Origin: JBKDZL01 sp047971145
GTDB lineage: Bacteria; Bacillota_I; Bacilli_A; Erysipelotrichales; Erysipelotrichaceae
Length of the DNA stretch: 32,898 nt
Direction: 5' to 3'
Assembly: GCA_047971145.1 (NCBI GenBank)
Contig: JBKDZL010000044.1
Coordinates: forward strand, 1-32,898
The first letter of the stretch is position 1, and every line of letters starts with the position of its first letter. The notes under the pieces are model-generated. The model saw only the letters and a program-made list of their open reading frames with translations. It had not been told where the DNA came from and ran no database searches. Positions 16,851 to 25,447 of this stretch are shown one piece after another. A program made the translations under genes and the position numbers.

Positions 16851-16865
16851 ATTTTATCTCCTTCC

Positions 16866-16896
16866 GCCTTAAACAGTTTGTCGTTTAAAGTAAGGC
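16866..16896 (-). promoter_or_regulatory. Hairpin in the rpmE leader
   Basis: On the minus strand GCC...TTTAAAC pairs with GTTTAA-GGC around an 8-base loop with a side bulge, between the promoter and the ribosome binding site. L31 genes are known to carry autoregulatory leader structures in several phyla; whether this is one is an inference. Confidence 0.4.
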
Positions 16897-16902
16897 TTAA
16901 AC

Positions 16903-16931
16903 ATAATAACACATGTCCTTTTTAAAAGCAA
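16903..16931 (-). promoter_or_regulatory. rpmE promoter
   Basis: -35 TTGCTT (16931-16926), 17 bp, -10 TATTAT (16908-16903) on the minus strand. Confidence 0.6.
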
Positions 16932-16968
16932 TTACAAATCACAAAATTAGTATTAACACTTAAGCTAA

Positions 16969-17550
16969 CTAAGCTAAACTTTTAACTAAAATTTCATAAA
17001 TATCTTGTTTCACTATTTGATAATCAAGCTGATTATCAAAGTGGGCTTGATAAGCATATAAATTAGCTGAGTGAATTAGAGCTTTGACCAAAATATGCAA
17101 ATATTGATTAGAGCTAGGTGCACTAATTTTACCCTCTTTTACACCTAAGGCAACAATACTCTCAACTAATGTTTCCACCTCCAAAGAAAGCTTAATAAAT
17201 TCAGGATTTTTCCAAAAATCCTCTTCATCATTATTACGCTCTTGGCGATAAAAGAAATTGAAAGTTGATAACTGATTCACTACATTATCATAAATACTAT
17301 CTAAAATACAATTAACATTAGCTTGAAAGTTTTCATTGGTCAATTTAGCTGTAATATCATTTAATTGTTGAGTACAAAGATAAATAATAGTGGCACTAAA
17401 AACTTCTTCTTTAGATTGAAAATAATCATAGACACTAGCCTTTTTAACACCAGCTGCATCAGCTATGGCTTGAACCGATATTAATTTAACATCTTTTTGA
17501 CTTTGAGCTAAGGCAATCAGACCATTAATAATTTGTTGTTTCTTAGACAT
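16969..17550 (-). CDS. TetR family regulator of the RND exporter
   Basis: 193 residues. The N-terminal 50 form the TetR helix-turn-helix (ISVQAIADAAGVKKASVYDYFQSKEEVFSATI); the rest is a helical ligand-binding domain with no recognisable ligand signature. Its ATG overlaps the stop of the exporter gene in TAATG, so it is translated together with it. A 14 bp perfect palindrome over the start of that operon is its likely operator, making this an autoregulated exporter-repressor pair. Confidence 0.9.
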   Translation of the reverse strand: MSKKQQIINGLIALAQSQKDVKLISVQAIADAAGVKKASVYDYFQSKEEVFSATIIYLCTQQLNDITAKLTNENFQANVNCILDSIYDNVVNQLSTFNFFYRQERNNDEEDFWKNPEFIKLSLEVETLVESIVALGVKEGKISAPSSNQYLHILVKALIHSANLYAYQAHFDNQLDYQIVKQDIYEILVKSLA

Positions 17551-20500
17551 TATTTAACTACCAAATCATAAATTGCCGGCACAACAAACAGTGTTAATAA
17601 AGTTGAATAAATTAAACCACCCATCGCAACAACTGACATTGCCTGTGTTAGTGCCCCTGCTAGTCCTACCCCTAATACCATAGTAGACATCGCTAATATT
17701 GTAGTCAATGCTGTCATTAATATTGGTCTCATACGATGTTTACCTGCCAATAGTAAAGCTTCTTTTTTACTAACTCCTTGAGCTCTTAACTGATTAACAT
17801 AATCAACAAAGACAATACCATTATTAACGACAATACCTGAGAGAATTAAGAAGCCTAATAAAGCAATAACACTTAATTCAATGCCCGTAATTAATAAAGC
17901 TAATAAACCACCAGTAAAGGCTAGAGGAATGGTAAAGATGACAATGAATGGCGAAACAAGCGATTGAAATTGGGCCACCATAATTAAATAAATAAAAACA
18001 ATAGCCAATAAAATCATTAAAGCAATATCACCCATAGCTTGTGTAACTGTTTCATTCTCACCACCAACTGTTATACTATAACCTTTAGGGGCTTCATAAT
18101 CAGCTAATAACTTTTCAATATCATTGCTCACAAAATTAGCCGCAGCATCAGAGTTTAAAGTAATATTGACACTTTGAGTTCTAACTTGATCAATTCTATT
18201 AATTGCTTGTGGAGTTTGAGCATTTTCAACACTAGCAATATCCGCTAATTTAAACTTATAAGTATTAGTAGCAGTTGAGCTAGTAATTTCTAAATTTTTC
18301 AAATCATTTAAATTAGGTTGATGAGCAGACTTGATCACTACATCAATTTCTCCCTCAGCTAACGACAAAGTAGTACTACTGGTTTCGGTAGATAAATAAT
18401 TGCTGACTTCATTATAAACTTGGGCAACACTCATACCCTTAGCCATAGCTTTATTTTTATCAACAATGATTCTCACTTCCTCACTAACAGCACCATTACC
18501 ATCATCAACACTCTCAACACCATCAACATTAGAGACAATATCACTAATATCACTCGCAATCATTGCTAGTGTATCTAAATTATCACCCTGTATCTCAATA
18601 CTAACACCACTGCCACCTAATGCACTCATATCCATATTAGAGGCAGTAATAGTCAAGTCTATATTCAAATCAGCAGTTTTTTCTTCAATTAATTTCGCAA
18701 TTTCTTGAGAAGTTAACTTCTTATTATCTTTAAGAGTTAAATAAAAACTTAAACTTTCGGCATTAGCTCCACCACTAATAAAATAACTACTAGCGTCCAC
18801 CACACCGATGGCATCAATGTCTTCAATTTCACTAAGACGCTCGACAATTATTTCACTTGTTGCTTGAACTTCTTCTTTAGTACTATCCTTATCTCCAGTT
18901 AAAGTCATACTCATTTGTGGTGAGTCCATTTCTGGAATAAATGTTGTGGGCATTTTAGTTACCATAAAACCACTAAAAACAAATAACAATAGGGCACCTA
19001 CTAAAACTATTGATTTTTTATTTAATGATTTTTCTAAAGTGTTCTCATATATTTTTACCAATTTATCAAACCACTTACTGGATTTTTCCTCAGAATTCTT
19101 TAAAGTTTTAGCTGCCATAGCTGGTACTACTGTTAGAGCTACTATTAAACTTGCGATTAAACTATACGCAATAGTTAAACCCATATCCGTAAATAACTGA
19201 CGAGAGATACCCTCAGTAAAAACAATTGGTACAAAAACACAAATAGTAGTTAAAGTACTAGAGGCAATAGCTCCAGCCACTTGGCTTGCACCCTTGATTG
19301 AAGCCTCAAAAGCACTCATGCCCTCATTTCTTAAACGATAGATATTTTCAATAACCACAATACTATTATCTACCAACATCCCCGTACCTAAAGCTAAGCC
19401 AAACAAAGAAATAATATTTAAAGTAACATTAGAAAAATACATCAAAACCACCGCAAAGAGTAAACTCATAGGAATACTAACTGCCACCACAATAGTTGGA
19501 CGCAAATTCTTCAAAAACAATGCCAAGACAATAAAAGCAATAATTGCCCCATATAATAAATTATCCATAACAGAGCCTACTACCAAATCAATATAGACAC
19601 CCTGATCCATAATAGGCGTAATACTTAAATCTTGATACTCAGCTTCTAATTCCGCAATTTTATTATTAATAGCACTAGAAACCTCACTAGTTGAAGCTTC
19701 ACTATCTTTTTGAACATTAAAGATAATCGCATTATTACCATTGACTTTAGCATAACTAGCACCGCTATTATCAGCTAAGTTAAAATCAGCAACATCTTTT
19801 AAATAAATAGGCTCTAAGCCACTAATATTCATATCTAAGACTAATAAATTCTCTAACTCTTCGATATTATTAAACAACTCACCAACTTTAACTGTATAGC
19901 TACTCTCATCAACTGAAATATATCCCGCTGGCATGGAAAAATTCTCAGCCATAATAATATTAGAAATCATTGAACTGGTAACTAGAGAATCAATATTGGC
20001 AGAAGCTAATGCCTTATCTAAGGCCATATTAAACTCACTTAGTGCTCCTTGCAACTCAGCTTCACTATTACTTAAAGTGACACTTCCTTCAGTAAAATTT
20101 TGAGTAATACTCATTTTTTGCGCTTCTAAGCTAGCATATTTATTTTGTAAACCTGTTAATGTTTTTTGATAAGAATTCATCAAAGCAGTAGCACTATTTA
20201 AAGCTTCCATATTAGTTTTCAATTGTTTTAGTAAATCATCATCATAAACAATATCCACACTAATATCCTTACCTAAATTAGTAAGCGTGGTGTTATTATC
20301 CTCAATTAAATCAGCTAAAGCCTCTGAGGCAGCACCAACACTACCCATCATATCAATACTTCCATTCAAGGCAAAAGCCCCTAAATAACTTAGAATAGTG
20401 GAATCACTAATGCCCGCTGTAGCTAATGGCATACTATCATCATACTTACTTAACTCCACTAAAGTTAACTCAGCCATTTTGTTACTGATGGATAAAACAA

Positions 20501-21293
20501 TTGTCGTATATTTACTAACTTCTGCTTGGTAGTAACTATAAGTGGCAATACCACTATTTAATTGATTACTAGCTTCTGCCAATTGATTATAAAATTCTTC
20601 AGTTTTATTATCGAGCTCACTTTGTGCACTATTCACTTGAGCTAAACCACTAGTGATTTGATTTTTAGTTTTAAGTAAATCTTGATCAACTGAGGCAATT
20701 ATTTTATCATTAATCGCATCAATTTTTTCTTGTGACAATTCAACCAGTAATTGATTTTCAATAATACCACCACTAGAAATAGAGGCTACACCATCAACTC
20801 TTTCTAATTGGGGTAAAATATCCTCTTTGAATAATTCTGATAGCTCAATTATATCCATGCCCTCAACATCAATTGCCCCTTGTATTATTGGTAAAACCGT
20901 AGGATTAATATTCATTAAAGTTGGCGCACCAACCAAATCATCAAAATTACCACTAACTCTTTGAATAGCATTATTAACCTCAATCATTGCTGTATCCATA
21001 TTAGTGCCTTCCACAAATTCTAAAATGATAATACTCGCATTTTCTTGAGAAATACTTGTTAAACCACTCAAGCCACCAGTAGTAGAGATAACACTCTCCA
21101 AGGGATCACTAATCGCAACTTCAACCTTTTCAGGTGAAGCTCCAGGATATGTGGTCATTACCATCATATAAGGCAACTCCATTGCTGGTAATAAATCTGT
21201 TTTTAGACCAGTAAAAGAAATAATTCCTAACACTAAAACTAAGATCATAGAAACTATTACTGTATAGATTTTCTTAACACTATATTTAATCAT
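17550..21293 (-). CDS. RND family efflux permease (HAE-1/SwrC type) with a large porter-domain insert
   Basis: Proton-driven exporter of the AcrB superfamily in a Gram-positive setting, closest in style to SwrC/YerP. ATG 21293 follows AGAGGA; the upstream TTG at 21314 lies in the operator. 1247 residues against about 1050 for AcrB. It has the N-terminal helix, porter motif FTGLKTDLLPAMELPYM, the FGLALGTGMLVDNSIVVIENIYR relay helix (aspartate kept, neighbour asparagine) and the second-half SGIVVNNGIVFVDYVNQLR. The extra length sits at about residues 200-445, a Q/N/S/A-rich, probably coiled-coil insert in the first porter domain. It may stand in for an adaptor protein, since none is encoded nearby. 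The substrate is unknown. Confidence 0.9.
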   Translation of the reverse strand: MIKYSVKKIYTVIVSMILVLVLGIISFTGLKTDLLPAMELPYMMVMTTYPGASPEKVEVAISDPLESVISTTGGLSGLTSISQENASIIILEFVEGTNMDTAMIEVNNAIQRVSGNFDDLVGAPTLMNINPTVLPIIQGAIDVEGMDIIELSELFKEDILPQLERVDGVASISSGGIIENQLLVELSQEKIDAINDKIIASVDQDLLKTKNQITSGLAQVNSAQSELDNKTEEFYNQLAEASNQLNSGIATYSYYQAEVSKYTTIVLSISNKMAELTLVELSKYDDSMPLATAGISDSTILSYLGAFALNGSIDMMGSVGAASEALADLIEDNNTTLTNLGKDISVDIVYDDDLLKQLKTNMEALNSATALMNSYQKTLTGLQNKYASLEAQKMSITQNFTEGSVTLSNSEAELQGALSEFNMALDKALASANIDSLVTSSMISNIIMAENFSMPAGYISVDESSYTVKVGELFNNIEELENLLVLDMNISGLEPIYLKDVADFNLADNSGASYAKVNGNNAIIFNVQKDSEASTSEVSSAINNKIAELEAEYQDLSITPIMDQGVYIDLVVGSVMDNLLYGAIIAFIVLALFLKNLRPTIVVAVSIPMSLLFAVVLMYFSNVTLNIISLFGLALGTGMLVDNSIVVIENIYRLRNEGMSAFEASIKGASQVAGAIASSTLTTICVFVPIVFTEGISRQLFTDMGLTIAYSLIASLIVALTVVPAMAAKTLKNSEEKSSKWFDKLVKIYENTLEKSLNKKSIVLVGALLLFVFSGFMVTKMPTTFIPEMDSPQMSMTLTGDKDSTKEEVQATSEIIVERLSEIEDIDAIGVVDASSYFISGGANAESLSFYLTLKDNKKLTSQEIAKLIEEKTADLNIDLTITASNMDMSALGGSGVSIEIQGDNLDTLAMIASDISDIVSNVDGVESVDDGNGAVSEEVRIIVDKNKAMAKGMSVAQVYNEVSNYLSTETSSTTLSLAEGEIDVVIKSAHQPNLNDLKNLEITSSTATNTYKFKLADIASVENAQTPQAINRIDQVRTQSVNITLNSDAAANFVSNDIEKLLADYEAPKGYSITVGGENETVTQAMGDIALMILLAIVFIYLIMVAQFQSLVSPFIVIFTIPLAFTGGLLALLITGIELSVIALLGFLILSGIVVNNGIVFVDYVNQLRAQGVSKKEALLLAGKHRMRPILMTALTTILAMSTMVLGVGLAGALTQAMSVVAMGGLIYSTLLTLFVVPAIYDLVVK

Positions 21294-21307
21294 AAAATTT
21301 CCTCTTT

Positions 21308-21321
21308 CGACCAAGTGGTCG
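21308..21321. promoter_or_regulatory. Palindromic TetR-type operator
   Basis: Perfect 14 bp inverted repeat CGACCAAGTGGTCG, placed between the -10 box and the ribosome binding site of the RND-tetR operon, covering the expected transcription start. Size and location suit a TetR-family repressor. Confidence 0.75.
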
Positions 21322-21327
21322 CTTATT

Positions 21328-21357
21328 ATAATAGCATATAATTTTCTGATTTTTCAA
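21328..21357 (-). promoter_or_regulatory. Promoter of the RND-tetR operon
   Basis: -35 TTGAAA (21357-21352), 18 bp, extended -10 TGCTATTAT (hexamer 21333-21328) on the minus strand. Confidence 0.7.
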
Positions 21358-21380
21358 GTAATATTATTAGAAATATCAAT

Positions 21381-21414
21381 AAAAAAGCTAATTAGTTTAA
21401 CCTAACTAGCTTTT
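21381..21414 (-). terminator. Terminator of the aldo/keto reductase gene
   Basis: A nearly complete 16 bp palindrome (AAAAGCTAGTTAG... / ...CTAATTAGCTTTT on the minus strand, two mismatches) ending in six T. Confidence 0.75.
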
Positions 21415-21445
21415 AAATTTTTAATACTTGAAAATCTCTAAAACA

Positions 21446-22339
21446 CTAAGGCAATTGATTACCCGCAGCCTTGTAAATATCATACCAGTCTTGTCGGGTT
21501 AAGCAGATTTCACTAGCTTTAACAATATCGTTAATTCTAGTAATATTCATGCTGCCACTAATCATTTGAAGATTTGGAGTTCTTAAAATCCATGCAGTAG
21601 CAATACCTGTCTTAGTAGTTTGATATTTATCGGCTAAAGTTGCTAGTAAATCATTTAGTTTAGGAAACTTACTGTTATCTATAAATGTCCCCTCAAAGAA
21701 ACCATATTGAAAAGGCGACCATGCTTGAATTATAATATTATTTAAGCGACAATACTCATAAAGTCCATCACCATTATTATTAGGCATATTGATATTAATG
21801 CCACTATCGATAATGTTAGTATGCATAATGCTATATTGTAGTTGATTAAAGGTTATTGGTTGTTTCAAATATTTCTGTAATAGCTCAATTTGATAAATCC
21901 CCATATTACTAACTCCAAAATATCTAATTTTTCCAGCTTTAAATAATTCATCAATAGCATCAGCTACCTCACAGGGGTCCATTAGAGGATCTGGCCTATG
22001 CAATAATAAGCTATCCAAATAGTTAGTATTCAATCGCTCTAAAATTTCATCTACACTTTTCAAAATATGCTCTTTTGACATATCATACCTTTGCCCTGAG
22101 ACAATAGAGCACTTACTTTGAATAAAAATATCTTCTCTTTTAATATAACTTGATTGTAAAGCCTCACCAAAAATCCTCTCACATTGACCACCACCATAAA
22201 TATCAGCATGATCAAAAAAAGTGATGCCACTCTGATAAGCAGCCTCAATAACAGCTTGAGGATCTTTAGCCTGTTGTAATCTCATACAGCCCATTGCCAC
22301 ACTACTATAATTACTACTACCGATTTTAATGTTTTTCAT
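21446..22339 (-). CDS. Aldo/keto reductase, YdhF-like
   Basis: Cytoplasmic NADPH-dependent oxidoreductase with a TIM-barrel fold. In 297 residues the catalytic tetrad is complete: D43 (FFDHADIYG), Y48, K76 (FIQSKC) and H114 (LLLHRPD). FGVSNMG and the C-terminal SGSMNITRI, which binds the cofactor phosphate, are also present. The wording is closest to the YdhF subgroup. The substrate cannot be read from sequence. ATG 22339 has AAGGAGG five bases upstream. A promoter with extended -10 TGTTATAAT (22383-22375) lies just beyond the chromate transporter stop. Confidence 0.92.
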   Translation of the reverse strand: MKNIKIGSSNYSSVAMGCMRLQQAKDPQAVIEAAYQSGITFFDHADIYGGGQCERIFGEALQSSYIKREDIFIQSKCSIVSGQRYDMSKEHILKSVDEILERLNTNYLDSLLLHRPDPLMDPCEVADAIDELFKAGKIRYFGVSNMGIYQIELLQKYLKQPITFNQLQYSIMHTNIIDSGININMPNNNGDGLYEYCRLNNIIIQAWSPFQYGFFEGTFIDNSKFPKLNDLLATLADKYQTTKTGIATAWILRTPNLQMISGSMNITRINDIVKASEICLTRQDWYDIYKAAGNQLP

Positions 22340-22383
22340 ATTGCCTCCTTAGATAGTTTGTCCTTGATAAAATCATTATAACA

Positions 22384-22950
22384 TTATAATTGAAAGGCTA
22401 CACCTAAAAATCCAAAAGCTATAATCAAAAGAGCTGGGTGTATTTTAAATTTCTTATAAATCAGCCAACCTATAACAAACATAAAGATTTTTAACCAATT
22501 AAAAATCAAAGCAAAATCATTCAAACTATTAAATAATGAAAAATCAAATAAGTTTATTGCGACCATATTAATAGTGACAACCGCCAATAAAGCAATCACA
22601 ATTGGTCTAATCAACTTAAAAAACTCTTGAACTATCATACTGTTTTGAAACTTATCTAGGACATTATATATTATCACTATCAGCAAAAAACAAGGAGTTA
22701 TCAAAGCTAAAGGCGCAAGTACACTACCAACAATACCAAAACCTAAAAAACCTACAAAGCTAGCCATACTAACACCAATGGGACCCGGCAAGCTACTAGC
22801 CATAGCAATAATGATACTTAAATCTAAATTGCTTAGCCAATCATAATGACTAACCATTTCCTCTAAAAAGGGAATAGTAGCCAAACCTCCACCCACAGCA
22901 AAGCTGCCAATACCAATAAATTCTATTATTAATCTTAATAGCTCACTCAT
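22384..22950 (-). CDS. Chromate transporter family protein, second half-size subunit
   Basis: 188-residue membrane protein of the CHR family. It carries the family pattern FIGIGSFAVGGGLATIPFLEEM near the N-terminus and LPGPIGVSMASFVGF (about 54-68), followed by four to five hydrophobic helices. Half-size CHR proteins work as pairs; the partner gene lies immediately upstream and overlaps by 8 bp. True substrates of many paired CHR proteins are unproven, so chromate export is the family name rather than a demonstrated role. Confidence 0.9.
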   Translation of the reverse strand: MSELLRLIIEFIGIGSFAVGGGLATIPFLEEMVSHYDWLSNLDLSIIIAMASSLPGPIGVSMASFVGFLGFGIVGSVLAPLALITPCFLLIVIIYNVLDKFQNSMIVQEFFKLIRPIVIALLAVVTINMVAINLFDFSLFNSLNDFALIFNWLKIFMFVIGWLIYKKFKIHPALLIIAFGFLGVAFQL

Positions 22951-23494
22951 TATTAGAACTCAACTTTCTTTTTAAAAAAGTTCTACTTAACGCTATCAAA
23001 ACACTTGTTAAAATAATAGTTAAGACTCCAATATTAAAAAATAATTCCAATACTAAAACAATAACAAAAACTAAAAAGCCCACTCGATCTTTAATACTAT
23101 TAACAGCCATTTGATAAGTACTACTGATTAATAAAATACATACTGCTATTTTAATACCATTTAAAGCACTAATTAACCAAGTTGCTTGATAAAATTGTAA
23201 AATAACACTGGCACAGATACTAATTAATAAAATAGCAGGAGCCACAATACCTAAAGTAGCCGCTAATGCTCCCCAAAAACCTTTAACTTTATAACCAACA
23301 AAAGTCGCAGTATTAACCGAAATAATACCCGGAGTAATTTGACCAATTGAATAAGCTTTTAAAATGTCATCACTATCAGCCCAAGCTCTTTTTTCAATTA
23401 TCTCTTTTTCTATCATTGGTAACATTGCATAACCACCACCAAAGGTAGTAATAGAAATTTTAAACCAACTTATAAATAATAAGCAATAAATCAT
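22943..23494 (-). CDS. Chromate transporter family protein, first half-size subunit
   Basis: 183 residues from ATG 23494. The pattern FKISITTFGGGYAMLPMIEKEI and IGQITPGIISVNTATFVGYK mark the CHR family. A longer frame from TTG 23566 is rejected because it would run through the ldh terminator and the promoter, and because family members begin about ten residues before the first helix, as ATG 23494 does. There is no Shine-Dalgarno. An extended -10 (TGGTATAAT) ends six bases before the ATG, so the mRNA should be leaderless. It overlaps the second subunit by 8 bp. Confidence 0.88.
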   Translation of the reverse strand: MIYCLLFISWFKISITTFGGGYAMLPMIEKEIIEKRAWADSDDILKAYSIGQITPGIISVNTATFVGYKVKGFWGALAATLGIVAPAILLISICASVILQFYQATWLISALNGIKIAVCILLISSTYQMAVNSIKDRVGFLVFVIVLVLELFFNIGVLTIILTSVLIALSRTFLKRKLSSNNE

Positions 23495-23500
23495 ATCTGT

Positions 23501-23509
23501 ATTATACCA
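23501..23509 (-). promoter_or_regulatory. Extended -10 promoter of the chromate transporter pair
   Basis: TGGTATAAT on the minus strand (23509-23501), six bases from the start codon. The expected start of transcription coincides with the ATG. Confidence 0.6.
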
Positions 23510-23523
23510 GTTATCAATGCTAT

Positions 23524-23551
23524 AAAAAAGTATCCTCTGATTGAAGATACT
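23524..23551 (-). terminator. ldh terminator
   Basis: Stem AGTATC / GATACT with an 11-base loop and six T on the minus strand, shortly after the ldh stop. Confidence 0.7.
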
Positions 23552-23568
23552 ATTTATTAAAATCAATC

Positions 23569-24528
23569 TTAAAGAATGGGCTCAACTACTTCTTTAATAA
23601 TCTCTTTTAAGTTATTACATGAAGTATCAAACTTAGCTTGATCCACCTTGTTTAAGGGTAGTTTAATAATTTCCTTAACACCGCTACTTCCTATCACTGC
23701 TGGAACTCCGATATAAAGACCACAATGTCCGTACTCACCATTTTGCTTAGCTGCGACTGCCAAAATCAAATCTTCATCATTTAAAATTGCGGCTACTAAT
23801 CTACTAAGGGCTAAGCCAATACCATAATAAGTAGCTTTTTTCTTTTCAATAATCTGATAAGCTGCTTGTTGAACATTTTGATAAATATCTAATAAGTCAG
23901 CCAAATCTTTGCCTTTTTCTTCTATCAGCTTTAAAATGCTTTTAGATCCAACATAAGTATTAGTCCAAGAAACAAAACTACTATCACCATGCTCACCCAT
24001 AATATAAGCATGAACATTAGTAGAATTGATATCTAAATACTCACCAATCATATAGCGTAAGCGAGCTGTATCTAACATGGTGCCTGAGCCAAAAACTCTA
24101 TTAGTAGGCAATCCTGTAACCTTTTGAATAACATAAGTAATAATATCAACAGGATTACTAGCCACGACAATTACTCCTTTAAAGCCACTCTCTTTAATAT
24201 TAATGGCAATATCTTTGGCAATCTTCGCATTAATGGCAGTAAGCTCCAGTCTTGTTTGACCAGCTTTTTGAGCAATGCCCGCTGTAACAACAATAACACT
24301 TGCCCCCTTACACTCATGATAATCACCAGCTCTAATATCAATTTTACTATTTAAAGCATAGGGTAAGCCATGTGATAAGTCCATTGCCTCACCCTCAGCT
24401 TTTTCTTTATTAACATCAATTAAGACTAACTCATCTAGTCCTCTGTGATTAATCAAACTATAGGCCATACTCATACCGACAAACCCTGTACCTATCAAAA
24501 CAACTTTCCTTTTCGCAATTTTTTCCAT
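23569..24528 (-). CDS. ldh: L-lactate dehydrogenase
   Basis: Reduces pyruvate to L-lactate with NADH, regenerating NAD+ in fermentation. ATG 24528 is chosen over the adjacent GTG because of the GGGG ribosome site eight bases upstream. 319 residues. NAD-binding GTGFVGMS (13-20), active-site loop AGQTRLEL with the substrate arginine, NPVD, and the catalytic histidine in MGEHGDSSFVSW. The glutamine in AQKAGQTR supports lactate rather than malate dehydrogenase. No full Rex operator was found upstream. Confidence 0.95.
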   Translation of the reverse strand: MEKIAKRKVVLIGTGFVGMSMAYSLINHRGLDELVLIDVNKEKAEGEAMDLSHGLPYALNSKIDIRAGDYHECKGASVIVVTAGIAQKAGQTRLELTAINAKIAKDIAINIKESGFKGVIVVASNPVDIITYVIQKVTGLPTNRVFGSGTMLDTARLRYMIGEYLDINSTNVHAYIMGEHGDSSFVSWTNTYVGSKSILKLIEEKGKDLADLLDIYQNVQQAAYQIIEKKKATYYGIGLALSRLVAAILNDEDLILAVAAKQNGEYGHCGLYIGVPAVIGSSGVKEIIKLPLNKVDQAKFDTSCNNLKEIIKEVVEPIL

Positions 24529-24553
24529 CACACTTCCCCTTTTATTCTATTGT

Positions 24554-24581
24554 ATTATGATATAGTTAATAATTCTACCAA
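24554..24581 (-). promoter_or_regulatory. Probable ldh promoter
   Basis: -35 TTGGTA (24581-24576), 16 bp, -10 CATAAT (24559-24554) on the minus strand, between the metQ terminator and ldh. Confidence 0.5.
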
Positions 24582-24601
24582 AATGATTAACTTCCTAACA
24601 T

Positions 24602-24624
24602 AAAAAAAGCGTCCTTAGACGCTT
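24602..24624 (-). terminator. metQ terminator (end of metNIQ)
   Basis: Perfect 7 bp stem AAGCGTC / GACGCTT with a 4-base loop and seven T on the minus strand, six bases after the metQ stop. Confidence 0.85.
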
Positions 24625-24629
24625 AAGAC

Positions 24630-25430
24630 TTACTCAGCTGGTATAACTGAGCCATCACCATAAGTTTCACTGATAAAATTCTTCACAGCTTCTGATTTGA
24701 TTATTTCTAAGAATTTCTGAATTTTCTCTTCATTAGCACGACTTGATTGAACTGCAATAATATTTACATAAGGATTATCAGCATCAGCTTGTTCTAAAAT
24801 AACAGCATCCTCCACCGGATTTAAACCAGCAGCTAAAGCATAATTGCCATTAATAGCCACCAAATCACCCTCTTGATTATCATAAGCAGTAACCAATAAT
24901 TCTGGGGCAATTTCTGTAAAGCTAACATTCAATGGATTAGCAGTAATATCATCAAGAGTGGCAGATAAAGGATCAGCAGACAATTCAATAATACCCGCCT
25001 TAGCCAAAATAGTTAATACTCTACCTTGGTCGGCTACAGAATTAGTAATTATAATATTAGCATTTTCAGCCAACTCTGAAACATCACTTAAAGTTTTAGA
25101 ATAAAAACCAAAAGGTTCAATATGAACACCAGCAACATTAGCTAAATCATAGCCATACTCCTTAACTTCATTTTCAAAGAATGGGACATGCTGGAAATAA
25201 TTGGCATCAACTTCACCAGCATCTAAAGCTTGATTAAAGATGCTATAATTATCTAAAATTTGAATTTCTAAATCGATTCCTTCCTCTGCCAATAAAGGCT
25301 TAACAAACTCCAAAATTTTTGAATGGGGATCTAGGGTACAAGAAACTTTTAGGGTTTCTCTTTCAGACTCACTACTACCACAACCAACAACTAATAATAA
25401 AACTAATAAAGTTACTAATATTTTTTTCAT
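24630..25430 (-). CDS. metQ: Methionine-binding lipoprotein MetQ (NlpA family)
   Basis: Surface lipoprotein that hands methionine to the MetNI importer. 266 residues with signal peptide and lipobox VVGC (C17), then the NlpA pattern LKVSCTLDPHSKILEFVKPLL, DNYSIFNQALDAGEVDANYFQHVPF and ITNSVADQGRVLTILAKAGII. The Met T-box upstream of the operon supports methionine as substrate. AGGAG lies about eight bases before the ATG, 17 bp after metI. Confidence 0.94.
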   Translation of the reverse strand: MKKILVTLLVLLLVVGCGSSESERETLKVSCTLDPHSKILEFVKPLLAEEGIDLEIQILDNYSIFNQALDAGEVDANYFQHVPFFENEVKEYGYDLANVAGVHIEPFGFYSKTLSDVSELAENANIIITNSVADQGRVLTILAKAGIIELSADPLSATLDDITANPLNVSFTEIAPELLVTAYDNQEGDLVAINGNYALAAGLNPVEDAVILEQADADNPYVNIIAVQSSRANEEKIQKFLEIIKSEAVKNFISETYGDGSVIPAE

Positions 25431-25447
25431 TTTCTTTTCTCCTGCGC

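Noticed and set aside
21294..21314. TTG start of the RND exporter at 21314
   Set aside because: It lies in the operator palindrome; ATG 21293 has its own AGAGGA site.
23495..23566. TTG start of the chromate transporter at 23566
   Set aside because: It would include the ldh terminator and the extended -10; the family N-terminus fits ATG 23494.
24531..24600. Rex operator before ldh
   Set aside because: ldh is a common Rex target, but no TTGTGAA or TTCACAA lies in its upstream region.
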